IMG/VR virus record: IMGVR_UViG_3300038825_000310
Coordinates: 1 to 25,348 of that record
DNA length: 25,348 bases
Direction: 5' to 3' (one strand)
DNA from: a virus
The number at the start of each line of letters is the position of its first letter. Positions within the stretch are counted from its first letter, which is position 1. The translations under genes and the position numbers were made by a program. The notes below the pieces were generated by a model. It saw only the letters and a program-made list of their open reading frames with translations, ran no database searches and was not told where the DNA came from. Of this stretch, positions 9,173 through 14,522 are shown piece by piece.

Positions 9173-9645
9173 GTTTTGGCGGTGTTTCCTTTAAAGGTGG
9201 GCGTATTGTTGTTTTTATAACAGCTATTTCTACTTTTATTGGTGCATTATGGGGCGGTTTTGAGATTTATTCTAGGTATTTAGACATGGAAAAGAAGATA
9301 AATAGCTATGTTGCACCAGATTTAAGTGGATTTGATAAACGATTAGACCTTATTCAGCAAGAAACTGGGATGCTACAATCTGAAATGACTATGATATTAG
9401 AAGAAGTAAATTTAGTTGCTGGAGTAGCAAAAGAGTTAAAGAATGATTTGAAAGCAGATGTTAGACGTATTGAAACTATTGTAGAAGATGTTGAACAACG
9501 AGTTAAAGAGGATGGTAGAGAAAACTCTAAAGATTTAAAAGAAACTGTGAATGAATTAAAAGAAGAAATGCAAAAGCTAGAAGAAAAGATTGATAAAAGA
9601 ATTAAGCTAGCTTTAGAAAATCCATTAAGTCAATTAAATGGTTAA
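9160..9645 (+). CDS. Membrane-anchored coiled-coil protein
   Basis: A 161-residue protein with one membrane segment (about residues 16-37, RIVVFITAISTFIGALWGGF) followed by a long heptad-like helix from about 50 to 150, rich in Lys and Glu (KELKNDLKADVRRIETIVED; LKEEMQKLEEKIDKRIK). The start overlaps the end of the preceding gene by 13 nt. Similar TM-plus-coiled-coil proteins sit between tail and lysis genes in many marine phages. A spanin-like or holin-accessory role in envelope disruption is possible from topology and position, but no lipobox or partner is clear. Unknown function is the safe call. Confidence 0.65.
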   Translation: MAEISFGGVSFKGGRIVVFITAISTFIGALWGGFEIYSRYLDMEKKINSYVAPDLSGFDKRLDLIQQETGMLQSEMTMILEEVNLVAGVAKELKNDLKADVRRIETIVEDVEQRVKEDGRENSKDLKETVNELKEEMQKLEEKIDKRIKLALENPLSQLNG

Positions 9646-9775
9646 AAAAATAGATACTGGTAAATCTATATTTGATAAGGTTAAGAAAAGAACAAGCATT
9701 GGCAATTCTTCACGATCTAAGCCAAAAAATAAACATAAATTGAAGTCTTGGAAAAAATACAATAGACAAGGTTAG
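9638..9775 (+). CDS. Small basic conserved phage protein (45 aa)
   Basis: ATG GTT... at 9638 gives a 45-residue Lys/Arg-rich protein ending at TAG 9773-9775, directly followed by the next ATG. Its second half, RTSIGNSSRSKPKNKHKLKS with WKKYNRQG after it, matches a motif I recall as recurrent in small proteins of marine podo- and siphoviruses (SIG..S.SRPKNKHK...KKYRGQG). It has no membrane segment. The charge and size fit a nucleic-acid-binding or virion-associated peptide, but the function is unknown. It overlaps the upstream gene by 8 nt. Confidence 0.65.
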   Translation: MVKKIDTGKSIFDKVKKRTSIGNSSRSKPKNKHKLKSWKKYNRQG

Positions 9776-9985
9776 ATGTGGTCTATCTTTACGATAATAT
9801 GTTTTATAAATATAGGTATAACACCTTTTTGTTCTATTGGTGGCAAGTTGCCAATAAGTTTTGATAATTTTGAAAGTTGTGATAAAGCGATTGATAGTAT
9901 TGTGTTGAAAGTAGATAATCAAATGAAATTAAGAGAAACAACTTTAATTATGAAATGTTTAAACAATGAGCAAGTTAACACCTAA
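9776..9985 (+). CDS. Small exported or membrane protein, unknown function
   Basis: A 69-residue protein that begins immediately after the preceding stop codon. Residues 1-19 (MWSIFTIICFINIGITPFC) are hydrophobic and could be a signal peptide or membrane anchor. The remainder is soluble with Cys35 and Cys61 (SCDKAID; LIMKCLNN), which could form a disulphide in the periplasm. It overlaps the next gene by 20 nt. The position just before another small membrane gene and upstream of the lysis genes suggests an envelope role. I do not recognise a family. Confidence 0.5.
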   Translation: MWSIFTIICFINIGITPFCSIGGKLPISFDNFESCDKAIDSIVLKVDNQMKLRETTLIMKCLNNEQVNT

Positions 9986-10154
9986 AACTACTAGAGAACA
10001 GCTCTTGGATATCTATAATAAAATAGATGTCATTCAGAATAATCATTTGGTGCATTTAGAAAAAAAAATTAATACTTTGCATTATGTTTTATGGACTATT
10101 GGATTTATGGTCTTAACACAATTTGTTTCTTGGGTGTTGCGAATGTTTGGCTAA
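9966..10154 (+). CDS. Small single-TM protein with N-terminal coil (XhlA-like topology)
   Basis: A 62-residue protein. An N-terminal amphipathic helix (residues 8-38, with LEKKINTLHYVLW) runs into one membrane segment (about 39-58, HYVLWTIGFMVLTQFVSWVL). This topology recalls XhlA/haemolysin-type proteins, which assist host lysis, and small tail-region membrane proteins of other marine phages. The start codon overlaps the previous gene. The sequence supports a membrane protein; the lysis-accessory role is inference from shape and from the lysozyme and holin genes about 1.5-2 kb downstream. Confidence 0.5.
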   Translation: MSKLTPKTTREQLLDIYNKIDVIQNNHLVHLEKKINTLHYVLWTIGFMVLTQFVSWVLRMFG

Positions 10155-10155
10155 C

Positions 10156-11274
10156 ATGGATGATAAAGAATGGGATGAGCTAAAGCTCATTCAAGAAAAA
10201 CTACATGAGGCACTAGACAAAGGATATCCACCAATAGGCAAAGGCGGTTTAAATCAACCATCTGGTGCTAAAAAAATTGTAGAAGATATTTTAGATATTC
10301 CACGCACTACCCTTCAAAGAAAAATAGATAAAATAGAAAAGTTAGCATTAGAGAGTTCACATTGGACAATAGAGTGGCACAGATATAAAGAAGTTAAACC
10401 GCAGATTGTTATAGAAGAATATAAAAAACCTGTTGTAAGAATACCAGCACAACGCACTACATTTTCTGAACCAACAAAAGTATTTGTTATACCAGACGCT
10501 CACTGTTCCCCAGGAGAAGATAATTCTAGATTTTTATGGATAGGAAAAGCGATAAGAGAATACAATCCAGATTATGTGGTGTGTATTGGTGACTTCTGTT
10601 CTTTTGATTCTGTAGGGACGTTTGATAAAAATCACACAGTAAAAGGTCAAAAAAAACCGCCTATATTAGAAGATATAAATGTTTCAAAAGAATGTTTAGA
10701 ACTTTTACATAAAGGCATGGGTGATATTAACCCTATAAAGCATTACTGTTTAGGCAATCACGAAATGCGATTATACCGATATGAAAACGAACACAAAGAA
10801 GTTGTTGGTGCTTTTTCCCAGCAATATGAAACTCTATTTAGATCACGAGGTTGGGGTATTTCAGACTATGGAGATTTCTTCTTTATTAAAGGAGTGGCAT
10901 TCGTTCACGTTCCCATGAATGAAATGGGCAAAGAAATTGGTGGAAAGATGGCAGAGGCAAGTATTATCTCTAATGGTGCAACGCATGATATAGTGTTTGG
11001 TCATAGTCACAGAGAACGAAGCTGGAGAGCCAGTAAATTAGGGCGTGGTAATTATGTTAAAATTGTGAATGTTGGAACGTGTATGAATTATGGGCATATA
11101 GAAGAATATGCAAAAAATAACGCAAACGGATGGTCTTATGGTATAACGCAACTTATGATTAGCGATGGGCATATTCAAAGCCACAATTTTATTTCAATGT
11201 TAGAACTAGAGGAGAAATATGACGAAAGACAAAATGATCAAAAAAATAATGCAACGAATGAGTCAGAGGGCTGA
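10156..11274 (+). CDS. Calcineurin-like metallophosphoesterase with N-terminal HTH
   Basis: A 372-residue predicted phosphoesterase. I placed the start at ATG 10156 (MDDKEWDEL), just after the upstream stop; an in-frame ATG at 10123 adds an implausible Cys-rich leader. Metal-binding motifs appear in order: DAH (114-116), GDFCSFDS (145-152), GNHE (200-203), His251 and GHSH (282-285). The N-terminal region (about 28-60, with GAKKIVEDILDIPRTTLQRK) looks like a helix-turn-helix. All key residues of the two-metal site appear present, so the enzyme should be active. The substrate (nucleic acid, nucleotide or phosphoprotein) cannot be told. It sits unusually between tail and lysis genes, and the NTP-pyrophosphatase-like gene starts inside its 3' end. 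Confidence 0.8.
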   Translation: MDDKEWDELKLIQEKLHEALDKGYPPIGKGGLNQPSGAKKIVEDILDIPRTTLQRKIDKIEKLALESSHWTIEWHRYKEVKPQIVIEEYKKPVVRIPAQRTTFSEPTKVFVIPDAHCSPGEDNSRFLWIGKAIREYNPDYVVCIGDFCSFDSVGTFDKNHTVKGQKKPPILEDINVSKECLELLHKGMGDINPIKHYCLGNHEMRLYRYENEHKEVVGAFSQQYETLFRSRGWGISDYGDFFFIKGVAFVHVPMNEMGKEIGGKMAEASIISNGATHDIVFGHSHRERSWRASKLGRGNYVKIVNVGTCMNYGHIEEYAKNNANGWSYGITQLMISDGHIQSHNFISMLELEEKYDERQNDQKNNATNESEG

Positions 11275-11449
11275 TGATGGTATTAAAAAATATGGTTCAA
11301 CAATGCTACATAGTAAAAAATCTTTTGTTGCGTGGGTTGATGACGCCCAGGAAGAATTATGGGATGCAATAGTGTACTTAGAAAAGTTAAAATATTTAAT
11401 GGATTTAGAATTAGAAGAAATACAAAACATAGGAGGAACTGATGATTGA
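11219..11449 (+). CDS. MazG/dATP-dGTP pyrophosphohydrolase-like small protein
   Basis: A 76-residue helical protein starting inside the end of the phosphoesterase gene (56-nt overlap) with a strong GAGGAG ribosome-binding site just upstream. The pattern RADDGIKKYG ... FVAWVDDAQEELWDAIVYLEKLK resembles the all-alpha NTP pyrophosphatase fold of small phage MazG-like proteins, where acidic residues (here EE and D in QEELWDAIVYL) bind Mg2+. It is shorter than full MazG, as phage versions often are. The likely role is hydrolysis of a (d)NTP or nucleotide alarmone, altering the host nucleotide pool. The assignment rests on motif pattern only. Confidence 0.6.
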   Translation: MTKDKMIKKIMQRMSQRADDGIKKYGSTMLHSKKSFVAWVDDAQEELWDAIVYLEKLKYLMDLELEEIQNIGGTDD

Positions 11450-11882
11450 TGATGCTAGATTGCAACAAGAAATAATTGATCACGAGGGCGGTATTTTATT
11501 AAAGCCATATAAATGCACCGCAAACAAGTGGACTATTGGGGCAGGTCATTTAATTAAAGAGAGAGAAATGAATGAGTTTAGAAATGGTATTACTTATGAA
11601 ACAGGACTTAAACTATTCTTAATAGATTATTCTTTAGCTAAAAGAGATATGCAGACATTTTTAAAACCTTGCGGAGATACTGAAAATATAGTTAAGGAAG
11701 TTTGCATAGAAATGGCATTTCAGCTAGGATTGACAAAATTAATGATGTTTAAAAAATTCCAGAAAAAAATAAAAGAAAAGGACTGGAATGGTGCAATAGA
11801 AGAAATGAGGGATAGCAGATGGTACAAACAGACACCAAACAGGGTGGAGGCTCTGATCAAGAAGATGAAAAAGTTGATTTAA
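11442..11882 (+). CDS. T4-type lysozyme (endolysin, GH24)
   Basis: A 146-residue muramidase that cuts the glycan of peptidoglycan at lysis. The N-terminus carries the family motif HEGGILLKPYKC...KWTIGAGH: catalytic Glu15, Cys25 in place of the T4 Asp20, and Thr31 in TIGAGH. A Cys at this site is known in P22-type relatives. Spacing Glu-x9-Cys-x5-Thr is one residue longer than the T4 arrangement. The end (SRWYKQTPNRVEALIKKMKK) matches the conserved C-terminus W..Q.PNR. No signal peptide is visible, so export would depend on the holin encoded just downstream. The start overlaps the previous gene by 8 nt and is preceded by an AGGAGG site. Confidence 0.88.
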   Translation: MIDDARLQQEIIDHEGGILLKPYKCTANKWTIGAGHLIKEREMNEFRNGITYETGLKLFLIDYSLAKRDMQTFLKPCGDTENIVKEVCIEMAFQLGLTKLMMFKKFQKKIKEKDWNGAIEEMRDSRWYKQTPNRVEALIKKMKKLI

Positions 11883-12022
11883 GAAAACACCGAAAAAGAA
11901 TAACGACACCAGAAGAAAAACAGTATATTTATGAAATGCGAAAAAAATATAAAGAAGAGGATTTAAAAGAAAAAATGGCAAGAATAAGTAAACAACTATT
12001 TGGAGATGACCATGTTGGGTAA
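11819..12022 (+). CDS. Small charged protein between lysozyme and holin
   Basis: A 67-residue highly charged protein. GAGG at 11807-11810 lies 8 nt before ATG 11819, supporting translation although the gene overlaps the lysozyme gene by 64 nt and the holin gene by 11 nt. The sequence is rich in Lys, Arg, Glu and Asp, with a helical core (TTPEEKQYIYEMRKKYKEED). There is no signal peptide, membrane segment or known motif. Nested between endolysin and holin, it may be a lysis regulator, but this is only positional inference. Confidence 0.5.
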   Translation: MVQTDTKQGGGSDQEDEKVDLRKHRKRITTPEEKQYIYEMRKKYKEEDLKEKMARISKQLFGDDHVG

Positions 12023-12407
12023 ATTATTTGGTGGTGACACTATAAAAGCAGTAGGGAATGTCATAGACGATATGCATTTCTCTGGAGAAGAAAAAGAAAA
12101 GCTGAAACTTCAAATGAAGGAGATAGACGCTAAACTAAAAGAAAAACAATTAGACATAAATAAGGCAGAAGCCTCCCATAGATCAATATTTGTTTCTGGT
12201 TGGCGTCCCTTCTTAGGTTGGGTATCTGGTTTGAGTATTGGCTATGTCTATCTTTTCCAGCCCATATTAGATATGATTTTACAAATGTTCCAAGTTCAAG
12301 TAGATTGGGTTCAACTTGATCTAGGGCAGTTAATGCCACTGGTATTGGGTATGTTGGGTCTAGGTGGACTCCGCAGTTTTGAAAAAAGCAGAGGGCTAAC
12401 AAAATGA
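12012..12407 (+). CDS. Holin, 3-TM family (GTA_holin_3TM-like)
   Basis: A 131-residue membrane protein expected to form the inner-membrane lesion that releases endolysin. I chose ATG 12012 (MLGKLFGGDTIK) because GGAG at 12002-12005 is 6 nt upstream; TTG 12000 and ATG 12006 are too close to it. An amphipathic, charged N-terminal region (about 20-58) precedes hydrophobic segments at about 66-94 and 105-122, and the protein ends LGLGGLRSFEKSRGLTK. The SGWRPFLGWVSG motif and the GLGGLRSFEK end match holins of the gene-transfer-agent type (PF11351). It follows the lysozyme, completing the lysis pair. Confidence 0.82.
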   Translation: MLGKLFGGDTIKAVGNVIDDMHFSGEEKEKLKLQMKEIDAKLKEKQLDINKAEASHRSIFVSGWRPFLGWVSGLSIGYVYLFQPILDMILQMFQVQVDWVQLDLGQLMPLVLGMLGLGGLRSFEKSRGLTK

Positions 12408-12517
12408 AAAATAAAATAGAAAAATGGTGGGATTCATTTCTTTCATTAAAGTGGTGGGTTCAAGCAATTATCATTGTTTTAGTAACAATTGGTATTCACA
12501 ATTATATTTTACATTAA
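12404..12517 (+). CDS. Tiny single-TM protein (37 aa)
   Basis: ATG 12404 overlaps the holin stop by 4 nt (ATGA) and opens a 37-residue frame ending at TAA 12515-12517. The product is a basic, Trp-rich N-terminus (MKNKIEKWWDSFLSLKWW) followed by one hydrophobic segment (VQAIIIVLVTIGIHNYI). This looks like a real membrane peptide coupled to the holin and could be an antiholin or accessory lysis peptide; the function is inferred from position only. Confidence 0.6.
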   Translation: MKNKIEKWWDSFLSLKWWVQAIIIVLVTIGIHNYILH

Positions 12518-12526
12518 GAGGTTATT

Positions 12527-12631
12527 ATGCCTAAACATTATGGTGGCGGAATGACCGCAAAACAAAAACGTAAACTTCCAAAAGGTTTACAAAAAGCTAT
12601 TATGAAAAAAAAGAAAAAGAAAAAGAAATAA
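12527..12631 (+). CDS. Small lysine-rich protein ending in eight lysines
   Basis: A 34-residue frame with an AGAGG ribosome-binding site before ATG 12527. It begins MPKHYGGGMTAKQKRKLPKG and ends in an unbroken run of eight Lys before TAA 12629-12631, which overlaps the next ATG. The MPKHYGG opening is familiar from tiny basic proteins of marine phages, function unknown. The run of AAA/AAG codons contains an A AAA AAG heptamer in frame (12607-12613), a classic bacterial slippery sequence. Confidence 0.6.
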   Translation: MPKHYGGGMTAKQKRKLPKGLQKAIMKKKKKKKK

Positions 12632-12735
12632 TGGCAAAGAAAAGAAAAAAGAAAAAAGCTCCCAAAGGATATCACTATATGCCAGATGGGAGCTTAATGA
12701 AAAACTCTGCACATAAGAAGAAAAAGAAAAAATGA
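12631..12735 (+). CDS. Small lysine-rich protein with GYHYMPDGSLM core
   Basis: A 34-residue frame whose ATG overlaps the upstream TAA and whose TGA 12733-12735 overlaps the next ATG. Poly-Lys stretches flank the core PKGYHYMPDGSLMKNSAHK, which reads as a conserved motif rather than random sequence. Tight coupling on both sides supports expression. Strong positive charge suggests nucleic-acid or virion association; function unknown. Confidence 0.6.
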   Translation: MAKKRKKKKAPKGYHYMPDGSLMKNSAHKKKKKK

Positions 12736-12848
12736 GTGGATATACAACATCAACATTGATCAGAGAACTTATTGGCACTAAAAAGCGTAGACCTCTCAAA
12801 GCCAATGCCAGAAAAAAAATCAAAAAAAGATATAAAAATCAGAATTAA
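12732..12848 (+). CDS. Small basic protein (38 aa), unknown function
   Basis: ATG 12732 overlaps the upstream TGA by 4 nt and opens a 38-residue frame ending at TAA 12846-12848. The sequence MSGYTTSTLIRELIGTKKRR is followed by a basic C-terminus (KANARKKIKKRYKNQN). It overlaps the next gene by 44 nt. Together with the two previous genes it forms a coupled string of tiny basic proteins. Function unknown. Confidence 0.5.
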   Translation: MSGYTTSTLIRELIGTKKRRPLKANARKKIKKRYKNQN

Positions 12849-13089
12849 TAATACTGATTATTTTCTCCATGAAATTATTTGGGAAGATATTGTAGGCGAC
12901 TCCAGTATTCAAAGTTTAGAAGAAGCATTACGACTACGCACCGCAACAATAAAAACAATAGCTTTTATACTGAAAAAAGATAAAAAATACCTCTATACCT
13001 TCGCTAGTTATTCTGAAGATGGGTTTTATGGAGATAGGAATATTATCCCTTTAGGCGTAGTTCAAAAAATCACTAAAATCACGCCTTAA
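12805..13089 (+). CDS. Conserved small phage protein, unknown function (94 aa)
   Basis: ATG 12805 (MPEKKSKKDIKIRIN) is the first good start; an earlier in-frame TTG lies inside the previous gene. The 94-residue product has a mixed alpha/beta sequence with IWEDIVGDSSIQSLEEALRL and FASYSEDGFYGDRNIIPLGV. I recall this layout (W.DI.GD ... YGD..VIP..VI..I) from small marine-phage proteins without known function. Its 3' end overlaps the convergent VRR-NUC gene by 11 bp, marking the end of the left rightward gene block. Confidence 0.6.
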   Translation: MPEKKSKKDIKIRINNTDYFLHEIIWEDIVGDSSIQSLEEALRLRTATIKTIAFILKKDKKYLYTFASYSEDGFYGDRNIIPLGVVQKITKITP

Positions 13090-13444
13090 TCTTACTATCT
13101 GGGAACAGATCAAAAATACCCTCTAAAACGCTCATATTTGCCTCTACAGAGCCTTTTATGACATAGTGTGGGGTATTTAGTATCTTAGACACTTTTTGCC
13201 ATATAATCTGCTTTTCTGATAGCCTGCCTTTTTCAGCTTTGATCTCTAAATAGACCATTTTACCTTTTGGAAATTCTAGCACTAAGTCTGGAACACCAGA
13301 TTTCATACCCATACGCACCAGTTTATGTAAATACCAAACCTTATGTTTGCCACCATTGGGAACATGAAAATAGCGAAATAAATAGGTTTTTTTCTTATCG
13401 TCTAGATAATCGCAAATTTCTTCTTGTATGTCAGACTCTTTCAC
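13079..13444 (-). CDS. VRR-NUC domain nuclease
   Basis: A 121-residue PD-(D/E)XK-type nuclease, the only gene on the minus strand. QEEI at 7-10 gives the N-terminal Glu, GVPDL at 50-54 the catalytic Asp53, and LEIKAEKGRLSEKQ at 66-79 the E-x-K pair (Glu67, Lys69) with Gln79: the VRR-NUC signature (PF08774). Phage members of this size are stand-alone nucleases, proposed to act on branched or flap DNA in replication, recombination or packaging. The start is GTG 13444; a stop lies two codons upstream and I see no strong ribosome-binding site. It faces the left gene block convergently and the early block divergently. Confidence 0.82.
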   Translation of the reverse strand: MKESDIQEEICDYLDDKKKTYLFRYFHVPNGGKHKVWYLHKLVRMGMKSGVPDLVLEFPKGKMVYLEIKAEKGRLSEKQIIWQKVSKILNTPHYVIKGSVEANMSVLEGIFDLFPDSKIKA

Positions 13445-13467
13445 ACACTAGATATAGCATAAAAAAA

Positions 13468-13512
13468 GGGCTGGAAGGTATTATTTTAGGAGAAAAACAT
13501 GAAAACCAGCCC
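13468..13512. terminator. Long-loop hairpin flanked by A-run and T-run (possible bidirectional terminator)
   Basis: GGGCTGG (13468-13474) pairs with CCAGCCC (13506-13512) across a 31-nt loop. Seven As precede the left arm and TTTT follows the right arm one base later, so each strand shows stem then U-run. The loop contains a ribosome-binding site and the start of an 8-codon ORF. It may end transcription between the VRR-NUC gene and the early block, or act as a switch. The long loop makes a plain terminator uncertain. Confidence 0.4.
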
Positions 13513-13525
13513 CTTTTACTCATAA
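13499..13525 (+). CDS. Possible 8-codon leader peptide (MKTSPFYS)
   Basis: ATG AAA ACC AGC CCC TTT TAC TCA TAA, preceded by TTTTAGGAGAAAAAC, the same ribosome-binding motif used by several genes of the early block. The start lies in the loop and the codons run through the right arm of the hairpin 13468-13512, so translation would open the stem. It could be a regulatory leader peptide or a decayed gene start. It is too short to judge from composition. Confidence 0.35.
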   Translation: MKTSPFYS

Positions 13526-13652
13526 TTTGGAAGGAATATGAATAACTTCTATCTACTTGTAATAAGTAATAATTGCAAAATGTTTATAAATGTATTGCAA
13601 ATGTAAAATAAATGTATTACCAGTTAGATATTAATTAATTATGGAGAAAAAA
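13526..13652 (+). promoter_or_regulatory. Control region upstream of the early gene block
   Basis: About 125 bp without a confident gene between the leader ORF and the first early gene. It is extremely AT-rich, holds the 22-bp tandem repeat 13572-13615, a palindromic ATTAATTAAT just before the start, and TTGCAA hexamers at 13573 and 13595 that could be -35-like. I cannot fix a -10 element with normal spacing. A 22-codon frame (13538-13606, MNNFYLLVISNN...) with GGAAGG nearby is present but unconvincing. Promoter and operator function is inferred from position. Confidence 0.4.
13572..13615 (+). repeat. Tandem 22-bp direct repeat (operator candidate)
   Basis: Two adjacent 22-bp copies, 13572-13593 and 13594-13615, share ATTGCAAA at the left and ATAAATGT at the right, with six differing bases in the centre (16/22 identical). 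Conserved ends and variable centre fit two binding sites for a dimeric regulator. They lie immediately upstream of the first early gene. Confidence 0.55.
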
Positions 13653-13910
13653 ATGACAAACAAAGATACTTTTACTTTAGACTTCAAAACACCTATCAAT
13701 GTAATTTGGAGATTAGAGAAAAAAATTACTACATCTAATATTCTTGGTTCTTATAATGCTTTGAAAAGCGATAAGAAAAGATATGAATTTTTTACAATGT
13801 TAGAATTATCATATCCAAAATTTGCAAAAACTCTTGATATTTATATCCAAGAGGGGATTGTAAAAAATTTTAATTATACAGAAAAAGATTGGCTAAAGGT
13901 GGCTCAATAA
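13653..13910 (+). CDS. First early gene, unknown function (85 aa)
   Basis: I chose ATG 13653 because GGAG at 13643-13646 lies 6 nt upstream; an in-frame ATG at 13641 overlaps this site and would add four residues. The 85-residue product (MTNKDTFTLDFKTPINVIWR...) is mixed alpha/beta, with no membrane segment or known motif. As the first gene behind the control region it should be expressed early, so a host-takeover or regulatory role is possible. Its stop codon lies in the loop of the stem-loop 13898-13919. Confidence 0.55.
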   Translation: MTNKDTFTLDFKTPINVIWRLEKKITTSNILGSYNALKSDKKRYEFFTMLELSYPKFAKTLDIYIQEGIVKNFNYTEKDWLKVAQ

Positions 13911-13919
13911 TGAGCCGCC
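13898..13919 (+). promoter_or_regulatory. Intercistronic stem-loop 1
   Basis: GGTGGCTCA (13898-13906) pairs with TGAGCCGCC (13911-13919), nine pairs with one G-U, closing an ATAA loop that contains the stop codon. It ends 7 nt before AGGAG (13927-13931) of the next gene. GC-rich in an AT-rich genome, with no U-run after it, so a classical terminator is unlikely; RNA processing or mRNA protection are alternatives. Confidence 0.6.
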
Positions 13920-13939
13920 ATAACTTAGGAGAAAAAAAT

Positions 13940-14245
13940 ATGAACGATAAATATATTAAACAAATTAGAAAAGCCCTTAATGAAATACTAGGGCTTTATA
14001 AGTTAGGTTATGATTTTGAAATCCATAAGGGTTTATACGAGGAAGATAATGGTATGTATATAGATGGGAGATATATTGATGGTTTTTTTGTTGTAATTGA
14101 TTATGATTTTTGGAAAGACGAAAAACATAAAAAACAAACTTTTATTGAACTAAGAAATTATTTTCCAAGAATACAATATTGTGAAGATGAAGTTTTAGCA
14201 CACATACCATTTGGTTTTGATAACTTTGGAGAGATCAATGCCTAG
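13940..14245 (+). CDS. Early protein of unknown function (101 aa)
   Basis: The start ATG 13940 follows a TTAGGAGAAAAAAAT site; in-frame upstream ATGs lie within the previous gene or stem-loop and are unlikely. The 101-residue acidic product has an N-terminal helix (YIKQIRKALNEILGLYKLG) and a beta-rich middle with aromatic and Gly/Asp residues (MYIDGRYIDGFFVVIDYDFW). I do not recognise it. The early-operon position suggests a phage-host interaction role. The first codons contain a second perfect inverted repeat (13970-13997). The next tiny gene starts inside its end. Confidence 0.55.
   Translation: MNDKYIKQIRKALNEILGLYKLGYDFEIHKGLYEEDNGMYIDGRYIDGFFVVIDYDFWKDEKHKKQTFIELRNYFPRIQYCEDEVLAHIPFGFDNFGEINA
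13970..13997 (+). other. Perfect 8-bp inverted repeat within the gene start
   Basis: AAAGCCCT (13970-13977) and AGGGCTTT (13990-13997) form a perfect 8-bp stem around a 12-nt loop, starting 30 nt into the coding sequence at 13940. It could influence early translation or transcription; it could also be chance. Confidence 0.4.
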
Positions 14246-14309
14246 TTGGTTATTTATTTTAATATTATTTATTAATGCGGTATTCTTTATGATACCGCAT
14301 TGGATATAG
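14238..14309 (+). CDS. Tiny hydrophobic peptide (23 aa)
   Basis: ATG 14238, with GGAGAG a few bases upstream, overlaps the end of the previous gene and encodes MPSWLFILILFINAVFFMIP followed by HWI and TAG 14307-14309. The peptide is almost wholly a single membrane segment. Its TAG is part of the AGGAG site of the next gene, coupling the two. The hairpin 14274-14301 lies inside it. Either a real membrane peptide or a coupling ORF. Confidence 0.45.
   Translation: MPSWLFILILFINAVFFMIPHWI
14274..14301 (+). promoter_or_regulatory. Intercistronic stem-loop 2
   Basis: AATGCGGTAT (14274-14283) and ATACCGCATT (14292-14301) form a perfect 10-bp stem with an 8-nt loop. It ends 6 nt before AGGAG (14308-14312) of gene 14319, the same geometry as stem-loops 1 and 3 with unrelated sequence. 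No U-run follows, which argues against a simple terminator. Confidence 0.6.
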
Positions 14310-14318
14310 GAGAAAAAA

Positions 14319-14522
14319 ATGACAGATAATATTTGGAAGGTCATAGAAGAAAAATATGACGAACACAAAACAAGCGAAGATGTACTGAAAAGTGTTTGTG
14401 ATTATTATAGATCGCAAGGCGTATTAGTCACTGACACTTTTACAAAAAATACTAAACAAAAAATAATGGAATATGACGCTTATCAAGAAGGGTTTTTAAT
14501 CCATCATGCGAGGGAACTATGA
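14319..14522 (+). CDS. Small early protein, unknown function (67 aa)
   Basis: A 67-residue, mostly helical, acidic protein (MTDNIWKVIEEKYDEHKTSEDVLKSV...) preceded by TAGGAGAAAAAA, the shared strong ribosome-binding motif. There is no membrane segment or recognisable domain. It ends in a 4-nt ATGA overlap with the next gene, so both are likely made together. Function unknown. Confidence 0.55.
   Translation: MTDNIWKVIEEKYDEHKTSEDVLKSVCDYYRSQGVLVTDTFTKNTKQKIMEYDAYQEGFLIHHAREL

Noticed and set aside
10175-10190. Inverted repeat ATGAGCT-AA-AGCTCAT near the start of the phosphoesterase gene
   Set aside because: Central spacer of 2 nt is too short for a good RNA loop and it lies within coding sequence with no partner signal; likely chance.
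12130-12402. 90-codon minus-strand frame opposite the holin
   Set aside because: The holin frame has family motifs and a good start; the reverse frame is a shadow.
13097-13110. ATCTG-GGAA-CAGAT hairpin near the convergent gene ends, considered as terminator
   Set aside because: Stem of only 5 bp, within VRR-NUC coding, and no U-run on either strand.
13267-13545. 92-codon plus-strand frame across the VRR-NUC gene and control region
   Set aside because: The minus-strand frame holds the full VRR-NUC signature; the plus frame has no supporting start or motif.
13538-13606. 22-codon ORF after the leader hairpin
   Set aside because: GGAAGG lies only 3 nt before the ATG, the peptide has no features and the ORF runs through the 22-bp repeats; more likely non-coding control DNA.
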